A stretch of 64,000 bases of DNA from Bog-159 sp035499555 (lineage in GTDB: Bacteria > Acidobacteriota > Terriglobia > Bryobacterales > Bryobacteraceae): the NCBI GenBank assembly GCA_035499555.1, contig DATJYO010000073.1, positions 62,001 through 126,000 on the forward strand, in the 5' to 3' direction. Made by a program: the position numbers and the translations under genes. Under the pieces are notes generated by a model. It was given only the letters and a program-made list of their open reading frames with translations. It was not told the origin of the DNA and did no database searches. Numbering within the stretch: position 1 is the first letter of the stretch; every line of letters begins with the position of its first letter. Positions 1 through 9,176 of the stretch are shown here, one piece after another.

Positions 1-564
1 CCTAACGCCATCCGCCAGGCTCTCGGCGCACACTTTGCCTCATCGCCGGGACAGCGAATTATGTGGACGGTTGCCGGCCGTGAAATCGTCTTCGGCTGCG
101 GGGCATTTGTGTTGGCCCTCTCGACGTCTCACGGGATTCGTCGCGCGACGATGGAGCGCTGGCTGGCCCGATCGATTGCCCTCATCGCCCTGCTCTACGG
201 CCTCGTCCATTTTTGGTACCCGCGCTTTGCTCCCGGAGTTCCGCTGGAGAAAAGGAATCCGGACTGGATGCCCGGAGGTCCGGCCTGGGGATTCGTTACC
301 GGATCGCTGCTGATCCTCGGCGCCCTCGCCATGCTGGGCCGCGACTCGACCCGCCGGTCGGCGGCCACGGCCCTCGGCGCGGCGCTCGTGCTGCTCGTGG
401 CCGTCTTCTATGTGCCTATCATGCTGGTTCAGCCCAACCTCGAAACGCTGAACTACGTAGCCGATACTCTACTGTTCGCCGCCAGCATTTTGATCTGCGC
501 CGGGCCGCCGGCCGCACGCGCTATGACCGCGCCGATAAGCGGCATACCGAAGAAGGCGGCATAA
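1..564 (+). CDS. DoxX-like small membrane protein (probably 5'-truncated by window edge)
   Basis: The frame is open from the left edge without a stop, so the ATG at 61 may be internal and the true start may lie outside the window. The visible product has about four hydrophobic segments (an early one with EIVFGCGAF, then ALIALLYGLVHF, GSLLILGALAML and ALVLLVAVFYVPIML), which fits a DoxX/DoxD-like integral inner-membrane protein. No catalytic residue can be assigned. The next gene begins 23 bases downstream on the same strand. Family assignment rests on general membrane topology and resemblance only. Confidence 0.55.
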   Translation, partial: PNAIRQALGAHFASSPGQRIMWTVAGREIVFGCGAFVLALSTSHGIRRATMERWLARSIALIALLYGLVHFWYPRFAPGVPLEKRNPDWMPGGPAWGFVTGSLLILGALAMLGRDSTRRSAATALGAALVLLVAVFYVPIMLVQPNLETLNYVADTLLFAASILICAGPPAARAMTAPISGIPKKAA

Positions 565-587
565 CCTGTTGTGCTAATCTTCGAGAC

Positions 588-995
588 ATGAGAATCCTCG
601 CTCTGGGCGTGCTCCTGGTTACCGCCTGCTGCGCCGTAGCCGGTGCGCAGCAGCCGTCTGCTCCGGCTTCTACGACGCAGGCGGCTAGCCCGAAGACTTG
701 GTTTGTCCGCCTCATTCCTTCTCGCGCCACCTTCCTCCAGGACATGACGCCTGCGGAGCGCAAGGTGATGGAAGAGCACTTTGTCTACTGGAAGGACCTG
801 TACGCTAAAGGTGTCTGTCTCTTTGGCGGTCCGGTGCTCGATCCCAAAGGGCCGTTCGGCGTGCTGGTGATCGCGGCCGATACCGAGGAACACGCCCGGG
901 CACTCGCAGCGGCCGATCCCAGCGTCAAAGCGGGCATCAACCGGATCGAAGTAGCTGTGATGCAAGTCGCCTTTCCGCCGAACCGCAAGGAGTAG
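588..995 (+). CDS. Secreted YCII-domain-like protein
   Basis: The product is 135 residues. It opens with a clear signal peptide (MRILALGVLLVTACCAVAGA) followed by a low-complexity Ser/Ala/Thr linker. Residues about 38-130 resemble YCII-related domains, small ferredoxin-like alpha/beta folds of uncertain enzymatic role: a strand (WFVRLIP), a helix with EEHFVYWKDLYAKG, the GP.LDP.G.FG segment and the closing ADTEEHARALAAADPS helix. I chose the ATG at 588 rather than the longer open frame because the signal peptide starts exactly there. Export of a YCII-like domain is mildly unusual, since most characterised members are cytoplasmic. Confidence 0.75.
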   Translation: MRILALGVLLVTACCAVAGAQQPSAPASTTQAASPKTWFVRLIPSRATFLQDMTPAERKVMEEHFVYWKDLYAKGVCLFGGPVLDPKGPFGVLVIAADTEEHARALAAADPSVKAGINRIEVAVMQVAFPPNRKE

Positions 996-1226
996 CCGGC
1001 TGTGGCCGGGGGATAGAGCGGAACACCATCGGCCCGCATTTCCAGGATCGCTCTGCACTGGACCGCCCGCGACACCAGACTGGCGATTACCGCGCTGATT
1101 GGCTTCGGAACAAAAGACTCCCGATGTGCGTAGCTGTCTGATGGGATGTGGCCGTTTCGCCACCTGTCCATCCGGGCCTGGCCTCGGGGCGGCCCCCGCA
1201 CTAAAAGAGGCGAGAAAGGCCATCCC

Positions 1227-2723
1227 GTGCCAACCGAATCCAGGAAGGTCCTCATCATCGGCGGAGGCATCGCCGGCCTCTGTGCGGCCGTCTATGCCCG
1301 CCAGAGCGGTTACCAGGCCGAAGTTCTGGAGATGAACGACGTGCCCGGCGGCCTGGCCATGAGTTGGCGGCGCGGCGCCTACACCTTCGAGACCTGCCTC
1401 CACTGGCTCGCCGGCTCCCGGTCCGGCGGCGAGTTCCACAACTACTGGCAGGAACTCTTCGACATCTCCCAGCTTCGCTTTGTCGATCCCGACGAGATGA
1501 TCCGCATTGAGAACGAGCAGGGCGACAGCCTGTCCATGTCCACCGATCTCAACCGTCTGGAAGCCACGCTGCTGGAGCGCGCACCCGCCGACGCCAAATC
1601 CATCCGCGCCTTTATCGGAGCCGCTCGCCGCCTGGCGGGCTTCCGCCTGTTTCTCACCGGGCAGGGGTGGGCCGTCAACACGGCCGTCCTGTTCCACGAT
1701 CTGCCGATATTCTTCACGCTCGGCCGCCTGAACAAAATCACGTGCGAGCAGTACGGCGCCCGCTTCCAGGACCCCCTGCTGCGCGCGTTCTTCGGCAGCG
1801 GTGAACTGGGCCGGCTCTCTGCCATCGCGCTGGTCTGGTCTCTGGCGTGGATGAGTGACCGGAATGCCGGCTATGCCATCGGCGGCGCGCAGTCGATCAT
1901 CCGTCCTATTGAAAGACGCATCCATGAACTCGGCGGCGCCATCCGTTATGGCGCTCGGGTCGTGCGGATTCTGGTCGAAAACGGTGCCGCCGTGGGCGTC
2001 CAGCTTGACGGCGGCGAGACCCTCCACGGAGACTGGGTCATCTCCGCGGCGGACGGCCACGCCACCCTGAACGATATGCTCGGCGGCGCCTTCACCAGCC
2101 CGCGGCTCAAGGCCGCTTACGAAAACAACCCGCTCTTTCCCTCCTACCTCCAGGTCTCTCTCGGCGTGGCCATGGACCTCGGCCACTTGCCTCACCATCT
2201 CACCCGCATCCTCGACTCCCGTTTGTACGTCGACCCGCAAGCCACCCTCGATCGTCTCGCCTTCCGCTTCTTCCACTTCGATCCCACCTTCGCGCCACCC
2301 GGCAAGACCGCTGTCACCTGCTTCCTGCCGACCGGCAACTACGTATACTGGCGCGATCTGCGGAAGAATGACTTCCGCGCCTACTGTTCGGAAAAACACC
2401 GCGTCGCGGAAGCCGTGATTGAAGTTCTCGAGCGGCGTGTCCCCGGCATCCGGGCCGCCATCGAGACTGTCGACGTCTCCACCCCGGCCACCGTCCTCCG
2501 CTATACGGGCAATTGGAAAGGGAGCATGGAGGGCTGGCTCTTAGCGCCCGGTGTCGGACTCCGTGCACTGCCCAACAAACTCCCAGGCTTGCGCCGCTTC
2601 CGCATGGTCGGGCAGTGGGTTTCCCCCGGCGGCGGCCTGCCTTGCGGGCCAATCACCGCGCGCGCCGCTGTCGAGGACATCTGCCGCGAGGACCGTGTCC
2701 GCTTCACCCCAGGCGGACCGTAG
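1227..2723 (+). CDS. CrtI-family FAD-dependent oxidoreductase (phytoene desaturase / retinol saturase-like)
   Basis: This is a 498-residue flavoprotein. The N-terminus carries the Rossmann dinucleotide motif KVLIIGGGIAGLCAAVYA, followed by VPGGLAMSWRRGAYTFETCLHW, typical of the CrtI / all-trans-retinol 13,14-reductase superfamily. Near the C-terminus, GQWVSPGGGLPCGP matches the second FAD-contacting motif of this family. The substrate is unknown: these proteins desaturate, saturate or isomerise polyenes and other lipids, and no carotenoid gene is nearby. I chose the GTG at 1227 because AGAAAGG lies just upstream and it places the FAD motif close to the N-terminus; the open frame extends further, to an ATG at 1146. 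Confidence 0.8.
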   Translation: MPTESRKVLIIGGGIAGLCAAVYARQSGYQAEVLEMNDVPGGLAMSWRRGAYTFETCLHWLAGSRSGGEFHNYWQELFDISQLRFVDPDEMIRIENEQGDSLSMSTDLNRLEATLLERAPADAKSIRAFIGAARRLAGFRLFLTGQGWAVNTAVLFHDLPIFFTLGRLNKITCEQYGARFQDPLLRAFFGSGELGRLSAIALVWSLAWMSDRNAGYAIGGAQSIIRPIERRIHELGGAIRYGARVVRILVENGAAVGVQLDGGETLHGDWVISAADGHATLNDMLGGAFTSPRLKAAYENNPLFPSYLQVSLGVAMDLGHLPHHLTRILDSRLYVDPQATLDRLAFRFFHFDPTFAPPGKTAVTCFLPTGNYVYWRDLRKNDFRAYCSEKHRVAEAVIEVLERRVPGIRAAIETVDVSTPATVLRYTGNWKGSMEGWLLAPGVGLRALPNKLPGLRRFRMVGQWVSPGGGLPCGPITARAAVEDICREDRVRFTPGGP

Positions 2724-2794
2724 CGAGCGCCTCCCGCAAGAAAGGCCCGGTCGCACGGCGCGGCGCTGCCTGCCTCCAATACTGTCGGCGCCGG

Positions 2795-4111
2795 CTAGGG
2801 CGCGGTCCGGGTGGGCTCGAGTTCGGCGAGGGCGTTTTCAAAGTACGTGCCCCCTGCGCCGCCGCTCGTCAGATGAGCGCGGATGTTGGCGATCAGGCGC
2901 GTGCGGATTCGATCGGCCTGCGGAAAGTCTTCGTGCGTCCAGAAGCGCTTGGCGGCGTCGAAAAAGCCTAGCCGGCAGAGGAACGAGACCCCCCAACTGG
3001 TCTCTTCCTCCAGCGAGTCGCTCGATTCAGGGTCGGGTACGAACGAGCCGTCCGGCCGGAGCGAATTCTTCAGGCACCAATCCAGCATCTTGCCGATCTC
3101 CGCGGCGGCGGCCTGGCGCTGCGGTTCGCTCATGTCCCGCCAGCCGAGCGAGAACAGCTTCACCACATCCATGTTGTTGTGGTTGGTATAGCGTCCATGC
3201 TCGAGCCATCCGATGGGGTAATACAGGTCTTTGACGGCAAGTAGATGCGCCATCGCGGCGCCCAGCGCCGGCCGCGGCTCGGGCAGGTAGCTGAGGACAT
3301 GGAAGGTGATGCTGAGGTCGTCGATGAAGACCTCGCCGCCGCCGCGCACGTATCGCTCGCCCCACCAGCCGGTGCGCGGATTGCGCAGGTCGTGGAGGAG
3401 CGCATCCAGCAGAACCTGTTTCAAACCGCGCCGCCATGCGTAGTAGGCGGGCTGGCCGCGCAGGATCAGCCGCGTGAGATGAGATAGCGATTCATTCAAC
3501 TCGCGCCGGTGATCGATTCCGGCGGCCGGAATGTCGGAGCGGGCGATTTGGGTGAGATAGGCGCGCAGTCGCTGGGGCGAGTTCACGCGGTCCAGTAGTG
3601 CGAGCTTGTAACGCGGATGTTCACCGGCGTTCGATGGTCTGCTGAGATGGTCGTAGGTAGCATTGAGCTTGAAGAACCATTCTTCGTGGCAGCGGCCCCA
3701 GCTCCCGTCGGTGGGGTCCTGGCTCTCGGACTGGGTTTCGAGCGAGGGATCAGCCAGTACGCGCTCCAGTTCGTCCAGCCGCGCGCGGATCCGTTCCGGG
3801 TCCATGACGTAGCCCCGCAGCCATTCCGCTTCGGCCAGGATTTCGTGCGAGCAGCCGGTCTTCTCCCCGGCGGCCTCGCGCGCCGCGACGCGCGCCGAGA
3901 GTCGGTCCATCCGCTCGGCCTGGCTTCGGTAGAGGGTTGTCGCCGCCGGTCCGCGGCGCAACAGGTACCCTTTCAGTTCCCGCCGGCGTATCTCGTAGGC
4001 ATGTTGGTCGACGGCCGGGATGACTCCGCCCACGGCCGCGGTTGGCTGCGCGGATGCCGCGGTCACCGCCGCCAGCGAAAGCGGAAGCAGCGCTGAGAGA
4101 AATCTCGCCAC
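2795..4111 (-). CDS. Secreted protein of unknown function, probably all-alpha
   Basis: The product is 438 residues with a signal peptide (MARFLSALLPLSLAAVTAASA, cleavage near AQP). The rest is rich in Arg, Leu and aromatic residues, with recurring helices and Gly/Trp-rich loops such as NPRTGWWGERYVRGGGEVF, GRYTNHNNMDVVKL and EEETSWGVSFLCRLGFF. That is the texture of alpha/alpha-toroid proteins acting on carbohydrates or isoprenoids. I cannot assign a family or catalytic residue. It stands alone on the minus strand, convergent with the oxidoreductase at 1227-2723. Confidence 0.65.
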   Translation of the reverse strand: MARFLSALLPLSLAAVTAASAQPTAAVGGVIPAVDQHAYEIRRRELKGYLLRRGPAATTLYRSQAERMDRLSARVAAREAAGEKTGCSHEILAEAEWLRGYVMDPERIRARLDELERVLADPSLETQSESQDPTDGSWGRCHEEWFFKLNATYDHLSRPSNAGEHPRYKLALLDRVNSPQRLRAYLTQIARSDIPAAGIDHRRELNESLSHLTRLILRGQPAYYAWRRGLKQVLLDALLHDLRNPRTGWWGERYVRGGGEVFIDDLSITFHVLSYLPEPRPALGAAMAHLLAVKDLYYPIGWLEHGRYTNHNNMDVVKLFSLGWRDMSEPQRQAAAAEIGKMLDWCLKNSLRPDGSFVPDPESSDSLEEETSWGVSFLCRLGFFDAAKRFWTHEDFPQADRIRTRLIANIRAHLTSGGAGGTYFENALAELEPTRTAP

Positions 4112-4287
4112 CGCCTCATTGAATCACGCTTTCCAACTTTCGTATTGAACCCGCCAGTTACTCCTGGCCGAAACCGCCTTCGCGGACCCGGGCCGTCATA
4201 ACCAGCCGAAAAGCCGTTTCGCAACACCCCTATCCGTTCCACAACATTTCCGCGGACATCGCCGGCGCTCGCGGTTAGATTTGGACC

Positions 4288-5073
4288 ATGCGAACTCGAC
4301 AGCGTACCTTGCACTTGATGCTGCTGGTTGCCGGTGTGTCCACGGGCACGTTATGGTCAGCTAGCGATCCCTTCGTAGGCAAATGGAAGGTGAACCCGTC
4401 CAAATGCAGGCTCACCGACGAAATGAAGGTTGCGGCCGCAGGTCCAAACAAATACGCCATCACATTTGGCCCCGGCGCAGTCGACACAATCGCGGCCGAC
4501 GGAACTGATCAGCCGGCTTTGCAGGGGACTACCCTGTCCATCACCGTGGACGGACCTCACAACTGGAAGGTAGTTCGGAAGCGGGGCGGCCGCACGCTCG
4601 TCACGGGGAATTGGACGCTTTCCGCAGACGGTAAGACGCTCGACGATGACTTTACTGCTTACCAGCCAGGCGGATCGACAATTAAATTGCACTACGTGTA
4701 CCAGCGGACCGCGGGCAGCTCAGGATTCACGGGCACATGGGATAGCATGACCGCGGACGTGGACTCGTCGATGAAGCTGGAGATCCAGCCATACCAGGCA
4801 GATGGCCTGACATTTATGGGGCCCGCTAGGGGAATGAGTGGAGACTTCAAATTCGACGGAAGCGATCATCCGAACCCGCATGCGGGTGCGGGCTATGCGT
4901 CTTCGGCCCGCCGCATCGGCGCGCGCAGTGTCGAAATCGAAGACAAATTCCAGGGTAAAATCAGGGACACCCGGCAGGTGGAGGTTTCTACGGATCTGAA
5001 GAGTTTGACGCTTGCTATCCGCATGGCTGGAGAAGACCAGCCCAAAAACGTCTACGCTTTCGATCGGGAGTAG
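4288..5073 (+). CDS. Secreted lipocalin-like beta protein
   Basis: The product is 261 residues with a signal peptide (LHLMLLVAGVSTGTLWSAS). Two similar beta-rich halves start at DPFVGKWKVNPSK and SGFTGTWDSMTAD, each with the short G-x-W opening seen in lipocalin/calycin-like domains common in Acidobacteriota exported proteins. No ligand or enzymatic function can be assigned. The gene ends 43 bases before the histidine kinase gene on the same strand and could be co-transcribed with it. Confidence 0.6.
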   Translation: MRTRQRTLHLMLLVAGVSTGTLWSASDPFVGKWKVNPSKCRLTDEMKVAAAGPNKYAITFGPGAVDTIAADGTDQPALQGTTLSITVDGPHNWKVVRKRGGRTLVTGNWTLSADGKTLDDDFTAYQPGGSTIKLHYVYQRTAGSSGFTGTWDSMTADVDSSMKLEIQPYQADGLTFMGPARGMSGDFKFDGSDHPNPHAGAGYASSARRIGARSVEIEDKFQGKIRDTRQVEVSTDLKSLTLAIRMAGEDQPKNVYAFDRE

Positions 5074-5116
5074 CCTTGCGAGTCCACCCGGCCATTGCAT
5101 GTTCTAGAATCTTGGG

Positions 5117-6205
5117 ATGAAGAATCGCTGGGCCCCCTGGCTGGGCGCGATCCTGCTTTGGAGTGCGCTCGGGGTGCTGTTTGCCCTGCCGGGGCTTTCG
5201 TCCCGCAATTGGAGCCGCACACTCCTTGGATCCCTGGCGCAGTGGTGGTCCTGGGGTTTGGTCACACCTCTGATCCTGTGGATGGACGCGCGCCTTCCCT
5301 TCAAAGAGGACCAGCTCGCGAGGCGAATACTTGCGCATTTGCCCGCCAGCGTGATTCTCACCGTCGTGTACTTCTACGTGTTCATCGCCATGGGAGCCTT
5401 GTTTGGCCTCGGCGCATCGAGAGCGTTGAAGGATGCACATTTCCTTCCCACCGCGGCCCTCCCGGGACTGCTGTGGAGCTGGCTTGTCTACTGGGTCATC
5501 TTCGGTGTGCACCAGACTTTCCGCTACCGCCAATACTATCTGGCCGGCGCACTGCGCCTGGAGCGGATGGAGCGTAACCTTTCCGAAGCACGCCTGAATT
5601 CGCTGCGCATGCAGTTGGACCCGCATTTCCTCTTCAATGCGCTCAACACCATCTCATCGCAAGTGGAGCGCGATCCCCGGCTGGCGCGCACCATGATCGA
5701 GCACTTGGGCGATCTGCTTCGCCTCTCGCTCGATGCGCGGGACCGGCAGGAGATTCCGCTTGCCGAGGAGCTCGCCTTTCTCGACCACTATGTCGCCATC
5801 CAGAAGATTCGTTTTGCCGAAAACCTGCGCATCGAAATACGCGTCGCTCCCGAAGTGAAGTACGCGCTCGTGCCGTGCCTCATCCTGCAGCCGCTCGTCG
5901 AGAATGCCATTCGTCACGGCATCTCGCGGCGAGCCGCTGGCGGGGCCGTCACCGTAACCGCCCTCCGCGCCGCCGACCAGGTGGAGATCCGTGTCGAGGA
6001 TGACGGGGTTGGATTGCCGCTGGGGTGGACCCTCGAAACCTCCCCGGGCATGGGACTGTCCGTCACCCGCGAACGCATCATCGGGCTCCATCCCCGTGGC
6101 GATAGCCGCTTCTCCGTCCAGCCGCGCGACGGTGGTGGAACCGAAGTGCAAATCTCGCTGCCGCTGCGATTTGCAGGAGAACCAGTCCATGGCGCAGCCC
6201 GCTGA
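5117..6205 (+). CDS. LytS/YehU-type sensor histidine kinase
   Basis: This is a 362-residue membrane sensor. Four hydrophobic segments occupy about residues 8-135. The kinase core follows, with the LytS-family phosphoacceptor block LDPHFLFNALNTISSQ (His170) and a GHKL ATPase domain with the N-box LVENAIRHGI and the G-box VEDDGVGLPLG. It should autophosphorylate at His170 and pass the phosphate to the LytTR regulator encoded immediately downstream, whose start lies inside this gene (17-base overlap). There is no recognisable extracellular ligand domain, so the signal is unknown. All key kinase residues look intact. Confidence 0.9.
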   Translation: MKNRWAPWLGAILLWSALGVLFALPGLSSRNWSRTLLGSLAQWWSWGLVTPLILWMDARLPFKEDQLARRILAHLPASVILTVVYFYVFIAMGALFGLGASRALKDAHFLPTAALPGLLWSWLVYWVIFGVHQTFRYRQYYLAGALRLERMERNLSEARLNSLRMQLDPHFLFNALNTISSQVERDPRLARTMIEHLGDLLRLSLDARDRQEIPLAEELAFLDHYVAIQKIRFAENLRIEIRVAPEVKYALVPCLILQPLVENAIRHGISRRAAGGAVTVTALRAADQVEIRVEDDGVGLPLGWTLETSPGMGLSVTRERIIGLHPRGDSRFSVQPRDGGGTEVQISLPLRFAGEPVHGAAR

Positions 6206-6971
6206 ACGGATGAGAGTTCTGGTGGTGGATGATGAAGCGCCCGCGCGCCAACGCCTGGCCGATCTGCTCGGGAAGGATCCGCAGGTCGGCCGCATTCTGG
6301 AAGCAGCAAACGGCAAAGCTGCCGTGGAGATCATCGCGCGCGAGCTGCTGGATCTTGTCTTTCTCGATGTGCAGATGCCCGAATTGGACGGCTTCGAGGT
6401 AATTGAGACCGTCGGCGCGGCGGCCATGCCGCTCACTGTTTTTGTTACTGCATACGATCAGCACGCCATCCGCGCCTTCGAGGCGAACGCGCTCGATTAT
6501 CTGCTGAAGCCGTTCAGCGATGAACGCTGGGAAGCCACGCTGGCTCGCGCCAAGACCCGTCACGATGAGCGCAGCCTCCGCGAATTCGGCCGCAGCGTCT
6601 TGCGCGTCCTGGCCACGCGATCCGAGGCCGGCCGCTATCTTGATCGCCTGGTGGTGAAGGGCCGTGGAACCACGCGCTTCGTTCGGGTGGCCGACATCGA
6701 CTGGATTGAAGGCGCGGGAGTCTATGTGAACCTCCACATAGCCGGCAAAGAGCTACTCTACCGCTCCGCGCTAAACGAGCTCGCCGGTCATCTCGACCCC
6801 ATGCGATTCGTCCGCGTCCATCGATCTGTCATCGTGAACATAGACAGTATCCTCGAGCTGCAGCCTGTTTCCCACGGCGAATTCGAACTCGTGCTGAAAG
6901 ACGGCCACCGCTCGCGCGTCAGCAGAACCTACCGCATACAACTGGACAAGCGCCTCGGCCAATCCTTGTGA
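6189..6971 (+). CDS. LytTR-family response regulator
   Basis: This is a 260-residue cytoplasmic transcription factor. The receiver domain covers about residues 8-125, with the acidic pocket VVDDE, phosphoacceptor Asp60 (LVFLDVQMP), Thr87 (FVTAYD) and Lys107 (LLKPFS). Residues about 155-257 form a LytTR DNA-binding domain (RFVRVADIDWIEG, FVRVHRSVIVNID, VSRTYRIQLDKRLG). The ATG at 6189 was chosen because AGGAGA lies about 7 bases upstream; a second ATG at 6210 also begins in front of the receiver. The 17-base overlap with the kinase gene indicates translational coupling and a cognate pair. Confidence 0.92.
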   Translation: MAQPAERMRVLVVDDEAPARQRLADLLGKDPQVGRILEAANGKAAVEIIARELLDLVFLDVQMPELDGFEVIETVGAAAMPLTVFVTAYDQHAIRAFEANALDYLLKPFSDERWEATLARAKTRHDERSLREFGRSVLRVLATRSEAGRYLDRLVVKGRGTTRFVRVADIDWIEGAGVYVNLHIAGKELLYRSALNELAGHLDPMRFVRVHRSVIVNIDSILELQPVSHGEFELVLKDGHRSRVSRTYRIQLDKRLGQSL

Positions 6972-7018
6972 CGGCGAATCCAATCCGCCGCGCGCTGTGG
7001 AGCCTGATGCTCCCCGCG

Positions 7019-7849
7019 TTACGGCCTTTCGGCGCGCAGACGGACCGCTTCCAGCAGGCTGCGCCGTACCATGCCGCTGCCGGGGTAGATCAGGGCCCAA
7101 TATCGCGCCATCTTCGTCCGCGAGGCCGCATCGCAAGCCGTAATACGCGTTTCGGTGACCACTCGCGACCGGTCATTTCCCACGCCTTCGATCAGAAGAT
7201 TCGCCGCCACCTTGATGCTCCCCGGCTTTTCCCACCTCCGGAACTCAGCCGCCGTCAGCCGGACGCCGGCATTATTCCACGGCTGTCCGGCCAGGCCGAA
7301 GACGAATTCGCGGGGTGTATCGTCCAGCAAAAAAAATCCCGAGCGCGGATTTTTCACCGAATCGATCACCGGGGTGGGAGAGAGCCGCGCGCGGCCGGGC
7401 CTGGCACCCAGGGCAACGCTGCGAATGCGCCCGAGAGTTTCCATGACGCCGATGTCTGTCCACGAGACCCGGTCCAGAGCGGTGCGAACGCGGTCCGGAG
7501 GCGCTTGGACCACGATCTCGTGGCGCTCGTGGAAATTGTACTCCGGCATGAACGCGTCGAGCCGCGTCGCCGGTGACGGTGTAACGAAAGAGCCGGCCGG
7601 CCAGTACCAGCCAGTGGCGAACAAGACTGCTCCTAAAAGGGCGCCGGCCAATGGTCCTTGGTACCGGCGCGAGAATCCCAGCCATCGCGGCGGCGCCACG
7701 CACGATACCAGGCCGCCCAGGAACGCCGCCAACCCCGAATACACCAGAACCGAAGGCATCTGAAGTGCGCCAAATCGGCTCATCAAGAGCAGTCCGCCGC
7801 CGCCAGCCACAGCCACTGCGGACAGGCAAAATAACTGCGGGCGACTCAT
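7019..7849 (-). CDS. Membrane protein with SRPBCC-like domain
   Basis: The product is about 276 residues. The first 90 contain three hydrophobic segments (LFCLSAVAVAGGGGLLLM, VYSGLAAFLGGLVSCV, LAGALLGAVLFATGWYW). The remaining part begins with NFHERHEIVVQAPPDRVRTALDRVSW, the usual opening of START/SRPBCC-type lipid- or ligand-binding domains, and continues with a long beta-rich segment. I chose the ATG at 7849 over the longer frame because the 43 extra residues are not hydrophobic and look spurious. The substrate is unknown. The gene is convergent with the LytTR regulator, leaving 47 bases between the stops. Confidence 0.6.
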   Translation of the reverse strand: MSRPQLFCLSAVAVAGGGGLLLMSRFGALQMPSVLVYSGLAAFLGGLVSCVAPPRWLGFSRRYQGPLAGALLGAVLFATGWYWPAGSFVTPSPATRLDAFMPEYNFHERHEIVVQAPPDRVRTALDRVSWTDIGVMETLGRIRSVALGARPGRARLSPTPVIDSVKNPRSGFFLLDDTPREFVFGLAGQPWNNAGVRLTAAEFRRWEKPGSIKVAANLLIEGVGNDRSRVVTETRITACDAASRTKMARYWALIYPGSGMVRRSLLEAVRLRAERP

Positions 7850-7902
7850 ACGGCCTGATAGACGACGATCCGCCAAAGTTTGTTCCAGTAATTCAGGATC
7901 TT

Positions 7903-8380
7903 TTATCCCAGATAGATTCGCACTCCGGCCGCGGGTAATGCGCTCAACGATGCATCCGGGCTCGATACCGCGGACCATTGGCTGCCGTCCCAGTGCTCGG
8001 CCAGGGTTCTGCTCTGCCAGCTACAGTTGTATCCCACCGCCCAGATATCGCTGGAGGAAATTCCGCCGGCCGCGGTCAGAGCGCTGCCTTGATATCCCGG
8101 ACTGCAGTTGGATGGGATTCCCGGATTGGGGCTCGGCACGACGGCCCAGGTGGCGCCGTTCCAGTGCTCCGTCAGGGTCATCTGCACACCCGAACTGGCG
8201 TAATAGTATCCCACCGCCCAGACATCCGACGGCGCAAGCGCGGCCGTCCCAAGAAGATAATTCGTAGCCGAGGCGTTTGGGACTGGCGACTACCAGCCAG
8301 CGGACGTTAGCTGCCAGGGCCGCGGACGCGACGGCTGCCGCCGCCAACCACGGAAAGACGTGTTTTTTCCCGGCCATCAT
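7903..8380 (-). pseudogene. Frameshifted, truncated exported propeller-repeat protein
   Basis: Translation starts well at the ATG at 8380 (GGAGGA about 7 bases upstream) with a signal peptide (MAGKKHVFPWLAAAAVASAALA) and then RWLVVASP. Around 8274-8281 the reading switches frame: the continuation NASATNYLLGTAALAPSDVWAVGYYY lies one base off and leads into TLTEHWNGATWAVVPSPNPG and TLAEHWDGSQWSAVSSPD. The junction reads CCCAAACGCC, where CCCAACGCC would restore the frame, so one extra A is the simplest explanation. Only two of the WAVGY...EHWxG..W..V.SP repeats remain. Related repeat proteins have many more, so the 3' end is probably also lost. Confidence 0.7.
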
Positions 8381-8587
8381 GAACTGTTCCTCCTCCCCGG
8401 CGCATGGCACAGACTTCGTGCTCCAGCCGATCTCGTGATCCTTAGGTTCAGTCGCGCCTCGAGGCGGAAACCCCCGCGCGCGATGCCGATGGTTATTTCC
8501 GGTGGCGATCAAGCGTACAATTTCAGGCCGGACGTATGCATTACTGCACTGCCAGGATCACCTGTACAATCGCGATCGGCATCGTGA

Positions 8588-8713
8588 TCTGCCTGGCGGG
8601 AGCAGCGGGACGTCGTTCCGGCGGTCTTTCTTGGGGTGGCGTTGCTGGCGACCGATCTGCCGATAAACCGGGCCGCCCGCGTCGATCCGATGCTGGCGCG
8701 GCGACAGGACTAG
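8588..8713 (+). pseudogene. Remnant: C-terminal tail of an ADOP (MacB/FtsX-type) permease
   Basis: After an in-frame TGA at 8585-8587, 41 codons encode a segment ending in VFLGVALLATDLPINRAARVDPMLARRQD followed by TAG. This is the typical last transmembrane helix and terminal R-A-x-R-V-D-P-M signature of ADOP permeases; compare RRAARVDPMVALRHE at the end of the permease at 55924-58425. Nothing upstream resembles the other 780 residues, so this is a deletion remnant. It is on the opposite strand to the intact permease at 9177-11627, so it is not a simple tail duplication in the same orientation. Confidence 0.6.
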
Positions 8714-8900
8714 AGCCCGGCCATAAGGCCGCTTGAGCGCTTGGCTCCGGGTCGCGGCTGGCGAGGAGCGCAGCGCCTCTTCGGCATATTCGCCTGTTGT
8801 TCCCTCAGGCAATTCAGCGGAATGGCCAGGGAAATTCGGAGGCATGGCCCGTCCGAACCGCAGAGACAAACCGCCCGACAGCATGCTACGTTAGCCTCTC

Positions 8901-9116
8901 ATGAACGAAGAAGGCCAGATCAGTCGCGACTCCGGGCTCTACCGCTGCCCCATCTGCGGCGCCCAGGTCTATGTGTCGGCCGGAATGTCGTTTCCATCCT
9001 GCCTGAGCGGCGACCACGCGACGAGATGGATCCTCGCGGCCTCACCCATTCCACCCGCGCAAAAGAGCAACGTAACGGCTGCCTTGCGGTCGATCGCCCG
9101 CTCCGGCCAGCGCTAA
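8901..9116 (+). CDS. Small CxxC zinc-ribbon-like protein
   Basis: This 71-residue open frame encodes GLYRCPICGAQVYVSAGMSFPSC followed by a short polar tail. One CxxC pair plus a further Cys and His could form a zinc ribbon or rubredoxin-like knuckle. There is no clear ribosome binding site and no operon partner, and it sits at the edge of a decaying region. It may be a real small metal-binding protein or a fragment of one. Confidence 0.4.
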   Translation: MNEEGQISRDSGLYRCPICGAQVYVSAGMSFPSCLSGDHATRWILAASPIPPAQKSNVTAALRSIARSGQR

Positions 9117-9176
9117 CCGCAAATCCACAGCGCGATAGGTTCTCGCCCGGTTACGGGTGCGGGGTGTTTCCGCGAC

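Noticed and set aside
453..2399. 648-codon open frame on the minus strand
   Set aside because: It lies antisense to the YCII-like and CrtI-like genes, has no domain-like content, and is explained by high GC at third codon positions.
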